Assembly: GCF_049116215.1 (NCBI RefSeq)
Contig: NZ_JAGDZB010000005.1
Location: 289,677 to 353,676, forward strand
Reading direction: 5' to 3'
Origin: Shimia sp049116215
GTDB taxonomy: Bacteria; Pseudomonadota; Alphaproteobacteria; Rhodobacterales; Rhodobacteraceae
DNA length: 64,000 nucleotides
Within the stretch, counting starts at the first letter, position 1. Every line of letters starts with the position of its first letter. The notes under the pieces are model-generated. The model ran no database searches and was not told the DNA's origin. It worked only from the letters and a program-made list of their open reading frames with translations. Position numbers and translations under genes: made by a program. This document shows positions 16,279 to 24,904 of this stretch, in pieces.

Positions 16279-17864
16279 TGCGACACTCCATGCAAACCCT
16301 GTTTCTCTCCATGGCCGTCCTGACTGGTGGGTGGGCGCCGGCAATCGGGCAACCTGCAATCGCGCAGGACCGGAGTGCCGAAGCTTTTGCCTCCGAGAAT
16401 GCGATTTTAGACACGGCCATTCCCTTTGCCATAGGTGCGCGGGAGGCGCGTCAGGCGCTGCGCGGGGCGTTTGGTTGGCCGAGTTTTCAAGAAGGCCTGG
16501 TGGAAGGGATGTATTTCCGCTTTGACCCGGACGGCTATGCCCGCTTTGCCCCAACGCCGCGGCTGGACGTCGATGTGTTTGAGGTCATTTGCCGTCCGCG
16601 CACCTATGCCTGTGCCGCCCGTAAAGACGGGTTGGAGGTGTTTCTGACAGATCGCGGCCAGTTGCAAATGCGGCTGGAAAACGCGCTGGCTGGCGACATG
16701 TTTTTCGTATCCGAGGGGGTGTCGGAAATTCAGGTGCCAGAGCGTATTCTACAACCGCTTGATGTGCAGCTGGAGCTCCTATTGGGCGCAGGTGGCGAGT
16801 TGAGCACGCGTCGCGGGGGCACGGAAGTATCTCGTGTTTCGCTCAAAGGGTTTTCTGCGGTAACCGCCTATTTGCGGTGGATCGCGGCCAGACAGGACTA
16901 CGCGGTTTTGCCGCGCGGCTGGCCGGTGCCAAATGCAGAGACCGCCGGCGGGATGACCAAGCCTGCGGCCTGGAATTCCCCGATGCCGCAGCCTCAGGTT
17001 GTTGCGCCGGGCTATGGCACATCGATGGCACCTGGCATTGCCCCGCCGACATCCGCCGCGCCATTGACCTATCCGGGGCAAGCGCCTCAGTCGGGGATGG
17101 TGGCCGGGGGTGCCATGCCTTCTGTTCAGGCGCAACCGCTGGCAATCCCGCCGGTGCTGTCGGCCTACGGAGCTGCGCCAACGGATGTGTTGGATGCAGA
17201 GACATTGCGCAGAGAGCTGTCCGGGCTGAAAGATCTGATTGTGGAGGCACAGGACAATGGAACTGGGGCGTCAACGTCTCCTATCGAGTGGCGGGGTGCT
17301 GCGGACGTATTTTCCGGGCCTCCTTCTTCGATGGACCTTGCGTTGCTTCTTGAGACGTTGGAACGGCTGCAGACACAGGTAGCTGGCTTGCAATCCGAAG
17401 AGTCTGTGGCACCTAGGCCATCAATCGGAATGGCAGTGCTGCCACAAGGCGGGCAAGGCTATGTGACGAGCAAGAGCGCGAATGGTTCCAGCTTGTCGGC
17501 GCAGGACCAAACTGGCGAACGGTTGGCCTATTTGGTCAAGCATCTGGGATTTGACGCGCAAACCGCTGTTGCGATCTTGCAGGCCTCCCCCGACGCGGCG
17601 CCTGGCGTGCAACATTCGGGCATGGTGCCCGGTGGGGCTCTGGTGAGCGAAATTGCTTTGCAACAGCCGGGTGTTCTTTATGAAAATGCGATGGTGGACC
17701 AAATCCTAGCGGTACTGGAGGCTGAGATGGCAGGCGCCGAAGCGCAAGCCCCAATTCAGGAAGTGCCGCGTGAGGAGTACCAGCTGTTGTCGCGGTATTT
17801 TGCGTCGGTTGGGGTGCCCGCACTGCTGCCGGAGTCACAGTCTCGACAGGCGCAGCAGCCGTGA
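16278..17864 (+). CDS. large exported protein of unknown function, Pro/Gln-rich centre
   Basis: 528 residues with an N-terminal signal peptide (LFLSMAVLTGGWAPAIG). An ordered N-terminal region (about 40-220) is followed by a low-complexity Pro/Ala/Gln/Met linker (about 225-300) and a helical, acidic C-terminal region. The start codon overlaps the preceding stop (TAATG), so it is the last gene of the DUF3131 unit. I recognise no enzyme motif. The architecture suits a periplasmic scaffold reaching across the envelope, consistent with a secretion accessory role, but this is inference from context only. Confidence 0.65.
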   Translation: MRHSMQTLFLSMAVLTGGWAPAIGQPAIAQDRSAEAFASENAILDTAIPFAIGAREARQALRGAFGWPSFQEGLVEGMYFRFDPDGYARFAPTPRLDVDVFEVICRPRTYACAARKDGLEVFLTDRGQLQMRLENALAGDMFFVSEGVSEIQVPERILQPLDVQLELLLGAGGELSTRRGGTEVSRVSLKGFSAVTAYLRWIAARQDYAVLPRGWPVPNAETAGGMTKPAAWNSPMPQPQVVAPGYGTSMAPGIAPPTSAAPLTYPGQAPQSGMVAGGAMPSVQAQPLAIPPVLSAYGAAPTDVLDAETLRRELSGLKDLIVEAQDNGTGASTSPIEWRGAADVFSGPPSSMDLALLLETLERLQTQVAGLQSEESVAPRPSIGMAVLPQGGQGYVTSKSANGSSLSAQDQTGERLAYLVKHLGFDAQTAVAILQASPDAAPGVQHSGMVPGGALVSEIALQQPGVLYENAMVDQILAVLEAEMAGAEAQAPIQEVPREEYQLLSRYFASVGVPALLPESQSRQAQQP

Positions 17865-18051
17865 TCTGTTTGGGCGGGGAGTTTGGCGATTTGGGCGAGG
17901 ACCTGGCCCGTATATAGGGCTGTTTCTCAATCCAAACAGGATGCTGGGTCTCAGTTGCTGGTGGTTGCAGGCCCAAAGCCCCTTGCGCAGGTTGCGCTTC
18001 ATTCGCTAGGCCTATGCAGATGTCCAAAATGGTCACTGCCAATCGGGTTCC

Positions 18052-18831
18052 ATGCTGAAGTCTTCCTTTTCTGCGCTTTGTCTTGCTGCTGGAGTTTTTC
18101 TGGCCACCGCACCCTCCGTGACAGCGGAGCAGGTCACTGTCTTTGCCGCAGCCAGCCTGCAGGAGGCTTTGTCAGATGTGATTGCAGGCTATGAAGCCGA
18201 AAGTGGTCATGAGGTGACCGCGTCCTTTGCCGGATCATCCGCGCTGGCGCGGCAAATTGAGTTCGGCGCGCCAGCCGATGTGATAATGTTGGCAAATGTC
18301 AAATGGGTGGCGCACCTTGACGCCAAGGGTCTGCTTGAGCCGGAGCGCAAAAAAATATTTTTGGGCAATAGTCTATCTGTTATTGTTCCCGCACGTGACG
18401 TGACTGAATATGCCACAGGTGACCGCGCGGAATTGTCTCAAATTTTAAAGGCCGGCCGTGTTGCGATGGCACTTGTTGAAGCGGTTCCCGCTGGGATGTA
18501 CGGCAAAGAGGCACTGCAATCTCTTGGTTTATGGGATGCTGTCCGACCCAATGTTGTGGAAACCGATAACGTGCGCGCGGCACTGGCGCTGGTGGCGTTG
18601 GGGGAGGTCGCGGCCGGAATTGTTTACGCAACCGACGCAATGGTCGACGATCGGGTTCGGATCGTGGCGCAGTTTCCGCCGAGCAGCCATAGCGACATCA
18701 CCTATCCGGCGGCCATCGTCGCAGGGCAAGATCGTCCGGAAGTGGTTGAATTTATGACCTATCTTGACAGTGAAGTGGCGCGGGCGGCTTTTGTCGATCG
18801 TGGGTTCCTTGTTGTGGAGGGCGCGCGATGA
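18052..18831 (+). CDS. modA: molybdate ABC transporter substrate-binding protein
   Basis: 259 residues with a Sec signal peptide (LCLAAGVFLATAPSVTA). The mature protein begins VTVFAAASLQEALSDV, the ModA oxyanion-binding signature, with SGSSALARQIEFGAPADV-like and VETDNVRAALALV blocks that line the molybdate/tungstate site. It binds oxyanion in the periplasm and delivers it to ModBC. Its 3' end overlaps modB by an ATGA junction, so modABC forms one unit. The ribosome site before ATG 18052 is weak. A TATATA-centred palindrome upstream may be a Mo-responsive site. Confidence 0.93.
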   Translation: MLKSSFSALCLAAGVFLATAPSVTAEQVTVFAAASLQEALSDVIAGYEAESGHEVTASFAGSSALARQIEFGAPADVIMLANVKWVAHLDAKGLLEPERKKIFLGNSLSVIVPARDVTEYATGDRAELSQILKAGRVAMALVEAVPAGMYGKEALQSLGLWDAVRPNVVETDNVRAALALVALGEVAAGIVYATDAMVDDRVRIVAQFPPSSHSDITYPAAIVAGQDRPEVVEFMTYLDSEVARAAFVDRGFLVVEGAR

Positions 18832-19523
18832 GCGATTGGCTGGGACCGCAGGAATGGGCCGCGGTTGGCCTGTCTCTAAAAGTGGCTTTCTGGGCGATGA
18901 TGGGGGCGGTTGGACCGGGCATTCTGGTGGCTTACGCTCTCGCACGTTGGGAGTTTGTAGGTAAGCAATTTGTTAATGTTTTGGTGCATTTGCCGCTTGT
19001 TCTTCCACCAGTGGCCACCGGGTATTTGTTGCTGGTGGCGTTTGGCACGCAAGGTTTGGTTGGTGGTGCGCTTAAGGAGATTGGCGTGGTTTTTGCCTTT
19101 CGTTGGACCGGGGCGGCGCTGGCCGCGGGGGTGATGGCCTTTCCACTTTTGGTGCGGTCCATTCGATTGTCGATCGAAGCGATTGATCCCAAGCTTGAGC
19201 AGGCGGCGGCAACGCTAGGGGCTTCGCGCATGCGCGTGTTTTTTACAATTACGTTGCCCTTGATGTTGCCCGGATTGTTGGCTGGAATGGTTCTGGCCTT
19301 TGCCAAGGCGATGGGCGAGTTTGGCGCGACCATCACGTTTGTCAGCAATATTCCCGGCCAAACCCGCACGTTGCCAAGTGCGATTTATGCGTTTTTGCAA
19401 GTCCCTGGTGGAGAGACGGCTGCGATGAGATTGGTGGTTGTAAGCATCATTGTGGCGGCAGGGGCGTTAATTCTGTCTGAAGTGCTCGCACGGCGGATCG
19501 CGGCAAAGGTGGGGCAGGTATGA
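18828..19523 (+). CDS. modB: molybdate ABC transporter permease
   Basis: 231 residues with about five or six membrane helices. The cytoplasmic EAA loop is clear (EQAAATLGASRMRVFFTITLP), as is the family motif AFAKAMGEFGATITF. It forms the transmembrane channel with ModA and ModC. It overlaps modA (ATGA) and modC (4 bases), so translation is probably coupled. Confidence 0.94.
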   Translation: MSDWLGPQEWAAVGLSLKVAFWAMMGAVGPGILVAYALARWEFVGKQFVNVLVHLPLVLPPVATGYLLLVAFGTQGLVGGALKEIGVVFAFRWTGAALAAGVMAFPLLVRSIRLSIEAIDPKLEQAAATLGASRMRVFFTITLPLMLPGLLAGMVLAFAKAMGEFGATITFVSNIPGQTRTLPSAIYAFLQVPGGETAAMRLVVVSIIVAAGALILSEVLARRIAAKVGQV

Positions 19524-20605
19524 GCGTGGAAGTGCAGATCCGCCAAGAGTTTCAAGGCTTTGACCTTGATGTGGGCTTTGAGGTGCCAGCGGGACTCACC
19601 GTCTTGTTTGGCAGTTCTGGGTCTGGAAAAACCAGTGTGATCAACGCGGTGGCGGGGTTGAGTAAACCGGCGCAGAGCCGGATTGTTGTGAATGGTGTGG
19701 TGTTGAGTGACAGCGCGGCTGGTGTTTGGGTGCCCACACATCAACGTGCCCTTGGCTATGTGTTTCAGGAAGGGCGGCTGTTCCCGCATATGAACGTGCG
19801 CAAAAACCTGTTGTATGGCAATGGGTTGGCCAACGGGCGGAGAGAGGTCGCCAGCTTTGAGCAGGTGGTGGACATTCTTGGGATCGGAGATCTGTTGGTC
19901 CGGCGGTCGTCGGAGTTGTCAGGTGGGGAAAAGCAGCGGGTGGCGATTGGGCGGGCGTTGTTGGCGCGGCCCAAAGTGATCCTGGCGGACGAGCCGTTGG
20001 CGGCGCTGGATGAGCCGAGAAAGGCGGAAATCCTGCCGTATTTTGAGCGGCTCCGGGACGAATTTTCTCTGCCAATTCTGTATGTTACCCATTCGATTGC
20101 CGAGGTGGCGCGGTTGGCGACAACTGTTGTTGCGCTCAAGGATGGCAAAGTGGATCGGGTGGGGCCGGCAGCAGAGGTGTTGTCGGATCCGAGCTTTACG
20201 CCGATGGGGCCGCGCGCAGTGGGCGCGGTTTTGGAGGCCAAGGTGGTCACGCACCATGAGGATGGATTGACCGAATTGGCCGCCAATGGCGTGGCGTTGA
20301 TGTTGCCGCAGCTGTCACATTCTGTGGGGGATCAGGTGCGTGTGCGTGTGGCGGCACATGATGTGATCCTGTCAAGAGAGGCGCCTAAGGGGTTGTCCGC
20401 GCTCAATATTGTGGAAGGTCGAGTGCACTCTGTGCGGTCTGGAGGCGGACCAGGGGCGATTGTGTCGGTGGACACAAAAGCGGGGCGCATTTTGGCGCGG
20501 ATCACGCGGCGCTCGGCTGCAGCGCTGGAGTTGTCAGAAGGCGTGACATGTTATGCGGTGATGAAATCCGTGTCCGTGGCGCCGCAAGATATTGGCACGC
20601 GGTAA
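19520..20605 (+). CDS. modC: molybdate ABC transporter ATP-binding protein
   Basis: 361 residues. The ATPase half has Walker A (GSSGSGKT), the Q-loop (YVFQEGRLF), the signature LSGGEKQRVAIGRAL, Walker B with catalytic Glu (VILADEPLAALD) and the switch His (YVTHS). The C-terminal 110 residues form a Mop/TOBE molybdate-binding domain (LSALNIVEGRVHSV). This full-length domain order is that of classical ModC. It energises molybdate import. Its start overlaps the modB stop. Confidence 0.95.
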   Translation: MSVEVQIRQEFQGFDLDVGFEVPAGLTVLFGSSGSGKTSVINAVAGLSKPAQSRIVVNGVVLSDSAAGVWVPTHQRALGYVFQEGRLFPHMNVRKNLLYGNGLANGRREVASFEQVVDILGIGDLLVRRSSELSGGEKQRVAIGRALLARPKVILADEPLAALDEPRKAEILPYFERLRDEFSLPILYVTHSIAEVARLATTVVALKDGKVDRVGPAAEVLSDPSFTPMGPRAVGAVLEAKVVTHHEDGLTELAANGVALMLPQLSHSVGDQVRVRVAAHDVILSREAPKGLSALNIVEGRVHSVRSGGGPGAIVSVDTKAGRILARITRRSAAALELSEGVTCYAVMKSVSVAPQDIGTR

Positions 20606-20749
20606 GAGGCGGTTTGTCGACGCGTTAACCGGTCAAAAGGTGGCGAAAGTCACGTCGGTATTTTGTCTGTATCACGGCTGTTTCGCGGAGGTGCGTTTTG
20701 CAAAGGGCAGGGTGTGCGCAACAGTTAACGCACCGCCTGTTGCATCGCG

Positions 20750-21169
20750 TCAGAGCACGCCAATCTCGGCCAGCGCGCGGTTCAACTCGTCCGGCAAGAC
20801 ATCATCATTGGCGCGGTTGGCTGGCAGATCAGCAGGCGCGTCTTCGGGCTTCAGGTAACGCCAGCCTTGAAAGGGACGTTTGAGCGCGGCTTGTGTCAGA
20901 TGCACCTCTGGTTCCAAAACGATGGCACAGCGGCGGATGCCGTCTTCGCCGATAACCTCGTCGAGTCGCAGAATGCGTTGACGGCACTGGATGCTGCCCT
21001 TGATGACCCAATAGATTGAGCCGCCGTTGAGGATTTCAGCCTCACGTTTTGGCCACATGCGTGTGACGTGACGGGGTAGCCCATCGGGAAATCGTGCTTT
21101 ATGAGCGGCTTGCCAGGCGGCAAGGGATTCCGGGCTCTCTGAACCAACTGACAATTTCACAAGATGCAT
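20750..21169 (-). CDS. DUF1489 family protein
   Basis: 139 residues from ATG 21169, beginning MHLVKLSVGSES, the usual family N-terminus; a GTG four codons upstream (21181) is an alternative. Conserved blocks include PxHVTRMWPKR, GGSIYWVIKG and QGWRYL near the C-terminus. The family is almost confined to alphaproteobacteria and has no established function. It is convergent with modC and divergent from nrdJ. It is probably a small cytoplasmic protein. Confidence 0.85.
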   Translation of the reverse strand: MHLVKLSVGSESPESLAAWQAAHKARFPDGLPRHVTRMWPKREAEILNGGSIYWVIKGSIQCRQRILRLDEVIGEDGIRRCAIVLEPEVHLTQAALKRPFQGWRYLKPEDAPADLPANRANDDVLPDELNRALAEIGVL

Positions 21170-21209
21170 GGTTTTACCCACAATTTTTCCACAGGATTAT
21201 GCACGGAAG

Positions 21210-21257
21210 TCACATTATATAGTGGAGTCATTAACCTTCAACCGCAAAATAATGTGG
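21210..21257. promoter_or_regulatory. pair of NrdR-box-like sites upstream of nrdJ
   Basis: TCACATTATATAGTGG at 21210-21225 matches the NrdR consensus (ACACWATATATWGTGT) at 13 of 16 positions. A weaker copy, CCGCAAAATAATGTGG at 21242-21257, matches 11 of 16. Their starts are 32 bp apart, about three helical turns, as expected for paired NrdR boxes in front of ribonucleotide reductase genes. Confidence 0.65.
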
Positions 21258-21361
21258 TTCCTTCGCGGAAATTTCCATATTAGGCCGTTGTCAGATGACG
21301 CAGATTTGATATAGATTAAAAAACCCTAAACTCACGCGCAGCACAACCAAGGAATCCATCG

Positions 21362-23644
21362 ATGAGCCGTTTCGCCGCCCCCATCGCAGAGCAAATCTGG
21401 GACATGAAATACCGTTTCAAAGAGGCGGACGGTACGCCGATTGATCAGTCGGTGGAAGACAGTTGGCGCCGCATTGCGCGCGATCTGGCCAAAGTGGAAA
21501 AAGACCCGGCCAAGTGGGAAGAGAAATTCTACGGCGCGCTGGAGGACTTTAAATACCTGCCAGCCGGTCGGATCACCGCCGGGGCGGGCACCGCGCGCAA
21601 CGTGACATTGTTCAACTGCTTTGTGATGGGCACAGTGCCGGACAGCATGTCTGGCATTTTTGACATGTTAAAAGAAGCGGCGCTGACCATGCAGCAGGGT
21701 GGCGGCATTGGTTATGACTTCTCCACCATTCGTCCGCGCGGCGCGGATGTTATGGGTGTGGCGGCGGATGCCTCTGGCCCGTTGAGCTTTATGGATGTGT
21801 GGGATGCGATGTGCCGCACCATCATGTCCGCCGGTTCGCGCCGAGGCGCGATGATGGCGACAATGCGCTGTGACCACCCGGATGTGGAAGACTTCATCAC
21901 CGCAAAATCAGATCCAGCCCGCCTGCGCATGTTCAACATGTCCGTGCTGGTGACCGATGACTTTATGGAAGCGGTGAAAGCGGATGGTCCGTGGGAGCTG
22001 AAGTTTGGCGACCGAGTTTATCACACTGTGGATGCGCGCGATCTGTGGAATAAGATCATGCAGGGCACCTATGATTATGCTGAGCCGGGCGTGATTTTCA
22101 TCGACCGCATCAACCAGCGCAATAACTTGAGCTATGTTGAGCAGATTGCCGCAACCAACCCATGTGGGGAGCAGCCATTGCCGCCATATGGCGCATGCTT
22201 GCTTGGCTCGATCAACTTGGCCCGTTTGGTGACCGACCCGTTTGAAAAAGCGGCGGAGCTTAATGAAGAGGCTCTGACCGATCTGGTGGCAACCGCCGTG
22301 CGGATGATGGACAACGTTGTCGACGCGTCCAAGTTCCCGCTTGAGGCACAGGCGCAGGAAGCGCAAGCCAAACGTCGGATTGGCCTTGGCGTGACCGGTC
22401 TTGCGGATGCTCTGCTGATGTTGGGCCTGCAATATGGCACCGAAGAAGCGGCCTTGCAGACAGAAGCCTGGATGAAGGCCATCGCGCGCGCGTCTTACCT
22501 GGCGTCTGTTGATCTGGCAAAAGAGAAGGGGGCCTTCCCGCTCTTTGACAAAGAGAAATACATCAACGGTGGTCTGGTTCAGGACATGGATCAGGACGTG
22601 AAAGACGCGATTGCCAAACACGGCATTCGCAACGCGCTTTTGACCTCCATTGCGCCAACCGGCACCATCAGCCTCTATGCGGGCAACGTGAGCTCGGGCA
22701 TCGAGCCGGTGTTTGCTTATGCCTACACCCGGAAGGTTCTGCAGAAAGACGGCTCCCGTACCGAAGAGGAAGTTGTTGATTACGCTGTGCAAATGTGGCG
22801 TGACAAGTTTGGCGACAAAGAGCTGCCGAGCTATTTTGTAAATGCGCAGACCTTGGCTCCCGCGGCCCACGTGCGCATGCAGGCAGCGGCACAGAAATGG
22901 ATCGACAGCTCGATCTCCAAAACCATCAACTGCCCGGAAGACATCGACTTTGAAAGCTTCAAAGATGTGTACATGCAGGCTTGGGACACCGGCTGTAAGG
23001 GCTGCACCACCTACCGTCCAAACGATGTGACCGGCTCGGTTCTGACCGTGTCCGAGAGCAGCGAACAGGCGCCGGGTGAACAGCCAGCCGATCACGTGGC
23101 TGACTCTGGTGAAGTGATCTACATGTCCGAGCCGCTGGAGCGTCCGCAGAGCCTTGAAGGCGCGACCTACAAACTGAAGTGGCCAGACAGCGAGCACGCG
23201 ATTTACCTGACCGTGAATGATGTGATCATCAACGGTCATCGTCGTCCGTTTGAAGTGTTTATCAACTCCAAGAACATGGAGCATTACGCCTGGACATTGG
23301 CGCTGACCCGGATGATTTCCGCGGTGTTCCGTCGCGGCGGTGATGTGTCCTTTGTGGTTGAAGAGCTCAAAGCGGTGTTTGATCCGCGTGGTGGCGCCTG
23401 GATGGAAGGCAAATACATCCCATCCATTCTGGCGGCGATTGGCGGTGTTTTGGAGCGTCACATGATTGCGATTGGCTTCATCGAAGGTGAGGGCATGGGC
23501 CTGAAATCTGATCCACAAGCTGAGGTGATGGCTGTGGGCGGCGCGCCACGTGGCAAGCCGTGCCCAAGCTGTGGCGAGTTTGGTTTGCAGATGGTGGAAG
23601 GCTGCATGACCTGCAACAGCTGTGGTCATAGCAAGTGTGGCTGA
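21362..23644 (+). CDS. nrdJ: adenosylcobalamin-dependent ribonucleoside-diphosphate reductase (class II)
   Basis: 760 residues, the shorter class II form. It reduces ribonucleotides to deoxyribonucleotides using adenosylcobalamin, without oxygen. The active-site strand reads NPCGEQPLPPYGACLLGSIN (about 266-285), giving N266, C268 and E270. The partner redox Cys is C86 in LFNCFVM. The phosphate-binding loop is SIAPTGTISL. The C-terminus has the Cys-rich swinging arm and zinc-ribbon (CPSCGEF...GCMTCNSCGHSKCG). ATG 21362 follows AAGGAA. The upstream paired NrdR boxes indicate repression when dATP is high. No other reductase is seen in the window. Confidence 0.95.
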   Translation: MSRFAAPIAEQIWDMKYRFKEADGTPIDQSVEDSWRRIARDLAKVEKDPAKWEEKFYGALEDFKYLPAGRITAGAGTARNVTLFNCFVMGTVPDSMSGIFDMLKEAALTMQQGGGIGYDFSTIRPRGADVMGVAADASGPLSFMDVWDAMCRTIMSAGSRRGAMMATMRCDHPDVEDFITAKSDPARLRMFNMSVLVTDDFMEAVKADGPWELKFGDRVYHTVDARDLWNKIMQGTYDYAEPGVIFIDRINQRNNLSYVEQIAATNPCGEQPLPPYGACLLGSINLARLVTDPFEKAAELNEEALTDLVATAVRMMDNVVDASKFPLEAQAQEAQAKRRIGLGVTGLADALLMLGLQYGTEEAALQTEAWMKAIARASYLASVDLAKEKGAFPLFDKEKYINGGLVQDMDQDVKDAIAKHGIRNALLTSIAPTGTISLYAGNVSSGIEPVFAYAYTRKVLQKDGSRTEEEVVDYAVQMWRDKFGDKELPSYFVNAQTLAPAAHVRMQAAAQKWIDSSISKTINCPEDIDFESFKDVYMQAWDTGCKGCTTYRPNDVTGSVLTVSESSEQAPGEQPADHVADSGEVIYMSEPLERPQSLEGATYKLKWPDSEHAIYLTVNDVIINGHRRPFEVFINSKNMEHYAWTLALTRMISAVFRRGGDVSFVVEELKAVFDPRGGAWMEGKYIPSILAAIGGVLERHMIAIGFIEGEGMGLKSDPQAEVMAVGGAPRGKPCPSCGEFGLQMVEGCMTCNSCGHSKCG

Positions 23645-23726
23645 TGTGAGCTGAGAAGCGTTTGCGTGGCGTGTCACACGACATGATCTAAACGTCTCAA
23701 TAGGTCATTTTGTCCTTCAAATAAAG

Positions 23727-23757
23727 AAAACGGCCTCGGATCCAATCCAAGGCCGTT
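23727..23757 (+). terminator. probable terminator of nrdJ
   Basis: A 12-bp stem with one mismatch (AAACGGCCTCGG with CCAAGGCCGTTT) and a short loop, followed by GATTTC. It lies about 85 bases beyond the nrdJ stop. Confidence 0.65.
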
Positions 23758-23920
23758 TGATTTCAGGCTGGGGGTGGCTAACTTAGATGGTGCTGGACCC
23801 AAGGTGCCACGGGTTCGATAGGTGGTAACAAAGCGGTAGTTCGCTGTGGGCGTCCGAAGCTACTAACCTGCGCAGAGAAATCGACATTCAGAAACTGATC
23901 AAATGAAGCGTTTCCTGCGA

Positions 23921-24150
23921 CTATACTTGCTGCGCTTTTGGCAGTGCGCTTGCTTTTTCAAGCCTTGGCCAGAGTTCGGGGCGAAGATCTAGCAAGTCTT
24001 CTAGACAAGTTCCCAATTGACGGCTCTTTTCATACGCCAGGCGACAATGAGAAAAGAACTCCATCATCTCGACTAGCTTGTTATCACGTCGCTCTACTTC
24101 AAAGACCGCAGATAATGTTTTAGCAGTGAAAAAAGAGCTCCGCCTTCCAA
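23921..24150 (-). pseudogene. possible 3' gene remnant, unidentified
   Basis: A minus-strand frame of about 75 codons ends in TAG (complement of 23921-23923) and has protein-like composition: EVERRDNKLVEMMEF, then LAYEKSRQLGTCLEDLLDL and RPELWPRLEKASALP. No in-frame start with a ribosome site exists, and the 5' part cannot be followed beyond about 24150. It looks like the helical C-terminus of a lost gene. I do not recognise the family. Confidence 0.3.
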
Positions 24151-24618
24151 AGCCTCAGGTTTTCGCCGCAAGACACGACTGGTCAACTGCCAATGTGAAC
24201 GGCGGACCATTGCCTTGCTGGTCACTGGGACGCACTGCATCGCCAAACGACCCCACGGTGCATTGGGCAATCGCTCGCCAGCCGCGGAGGTCATCGTGCC
24301 TATGCAACCCAGGCCAATCATACACTAATAGACAAATTGGACCACTCAGGTGGGGCGGATCAGTTTGCCGGTCGGGCTTCTGAAGCGCCGGCAGATGTTT
24401 CATCTGCTTGCGACATCTGGGCCTTAACGTGTTGTGGGCTTCGGTTTGGGGGCAGACCAACGGGTATGTGACCGGAGTTTTCGAAAATAAGTGGCACCAG
24501 CTTCATGGGCTGTGCCAGAGTTGTATCGATAAAGACCTGCCGGCGCTGTTAAGGCATTGTCGTTGGTACGGATTGATGCCTACGTGCACATAATGAAAAA
24601 GTAGTTTGGGAGAAAACC

Positions 24619-24885
24619 ATGTCGAAGAGTGTCTGCGGAGCCATTTGCGGTGTCTTATTTCTTGCGGGATGCACAGGTGTTGGCGGTACAAACTCGGACG
24701 GTCATCTCACCAATCTTTCCGACAATTTGGTTGCACTGGCTGCGCCAAACCAAGATCTCAGCACAGTTCGGATCAATCCTGTTGATGGGTGTTATGAGTA
24801 TCGGCACGTGGGGCCGGTTGAAACAACCTACCTGCCTCTGCGGGCACATGCCGGGAACCCGCTGTGCTCGCGTCCTCCGGAATAG
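24619..24885 (+). CDS. small lipoprotein, hypothetical
   Basis: 88 residues with a lipobox (VLFLAGCTG), so Cys18 is the likely lipidation site. GGGAG lies about 7 bases before ATG 24619. The mature part contains two Cys residues (DGCYEYR and NPLCSRPPE) that may pair. It is convergent with the L,D-transpeptidase gene, whose stop lies only 20 bases away. No domain is recognised; envelope location is all that can be said. Confidence 0.65.
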   Translation: MSKSVCGAICGVLFLAGCTGVGGTNSDGHLTNLSDNLVALAAPNQDLSTVRINPVDGCYEYRHVGPVETTYLPLRAHAGNPLCSRPPE

Positions 24886-24904
24886 CGACGGCAGCCGAAA
24901 GCAC

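Larger units (their letters stand above)
23645..24618. other. gene-poor region with coding debris
   Basis: About 970 bases without an intact gene. Apart from the nrdJ terminator it holds a coding-like minus-strand fragment (next entry) and a TCAGGTGGGGC motif at 24346-24356 that also occurs twice near 55.3 kb. Short frames on both strands have no ribosome sites. The composition is less GC-rich than the neighbours, consistent with decayed or acquired DNA. Confidence 0.5.

Noticed and set aside
21908..23677. 589-codon minus-strand frame opposite nrdJ
   Set aside because: It mirrors the coding strand of a conserved reductase; the translation is Gly/His/Arg-rich with no recognisable motif. Its length reflects GC-rich codon bias in nrdJ.
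23770..23840. tRNA-like segment containing GGTTCGAT
   Set aside because: Only a T-loop-like match; acceptor and anticodon stems could not be built.
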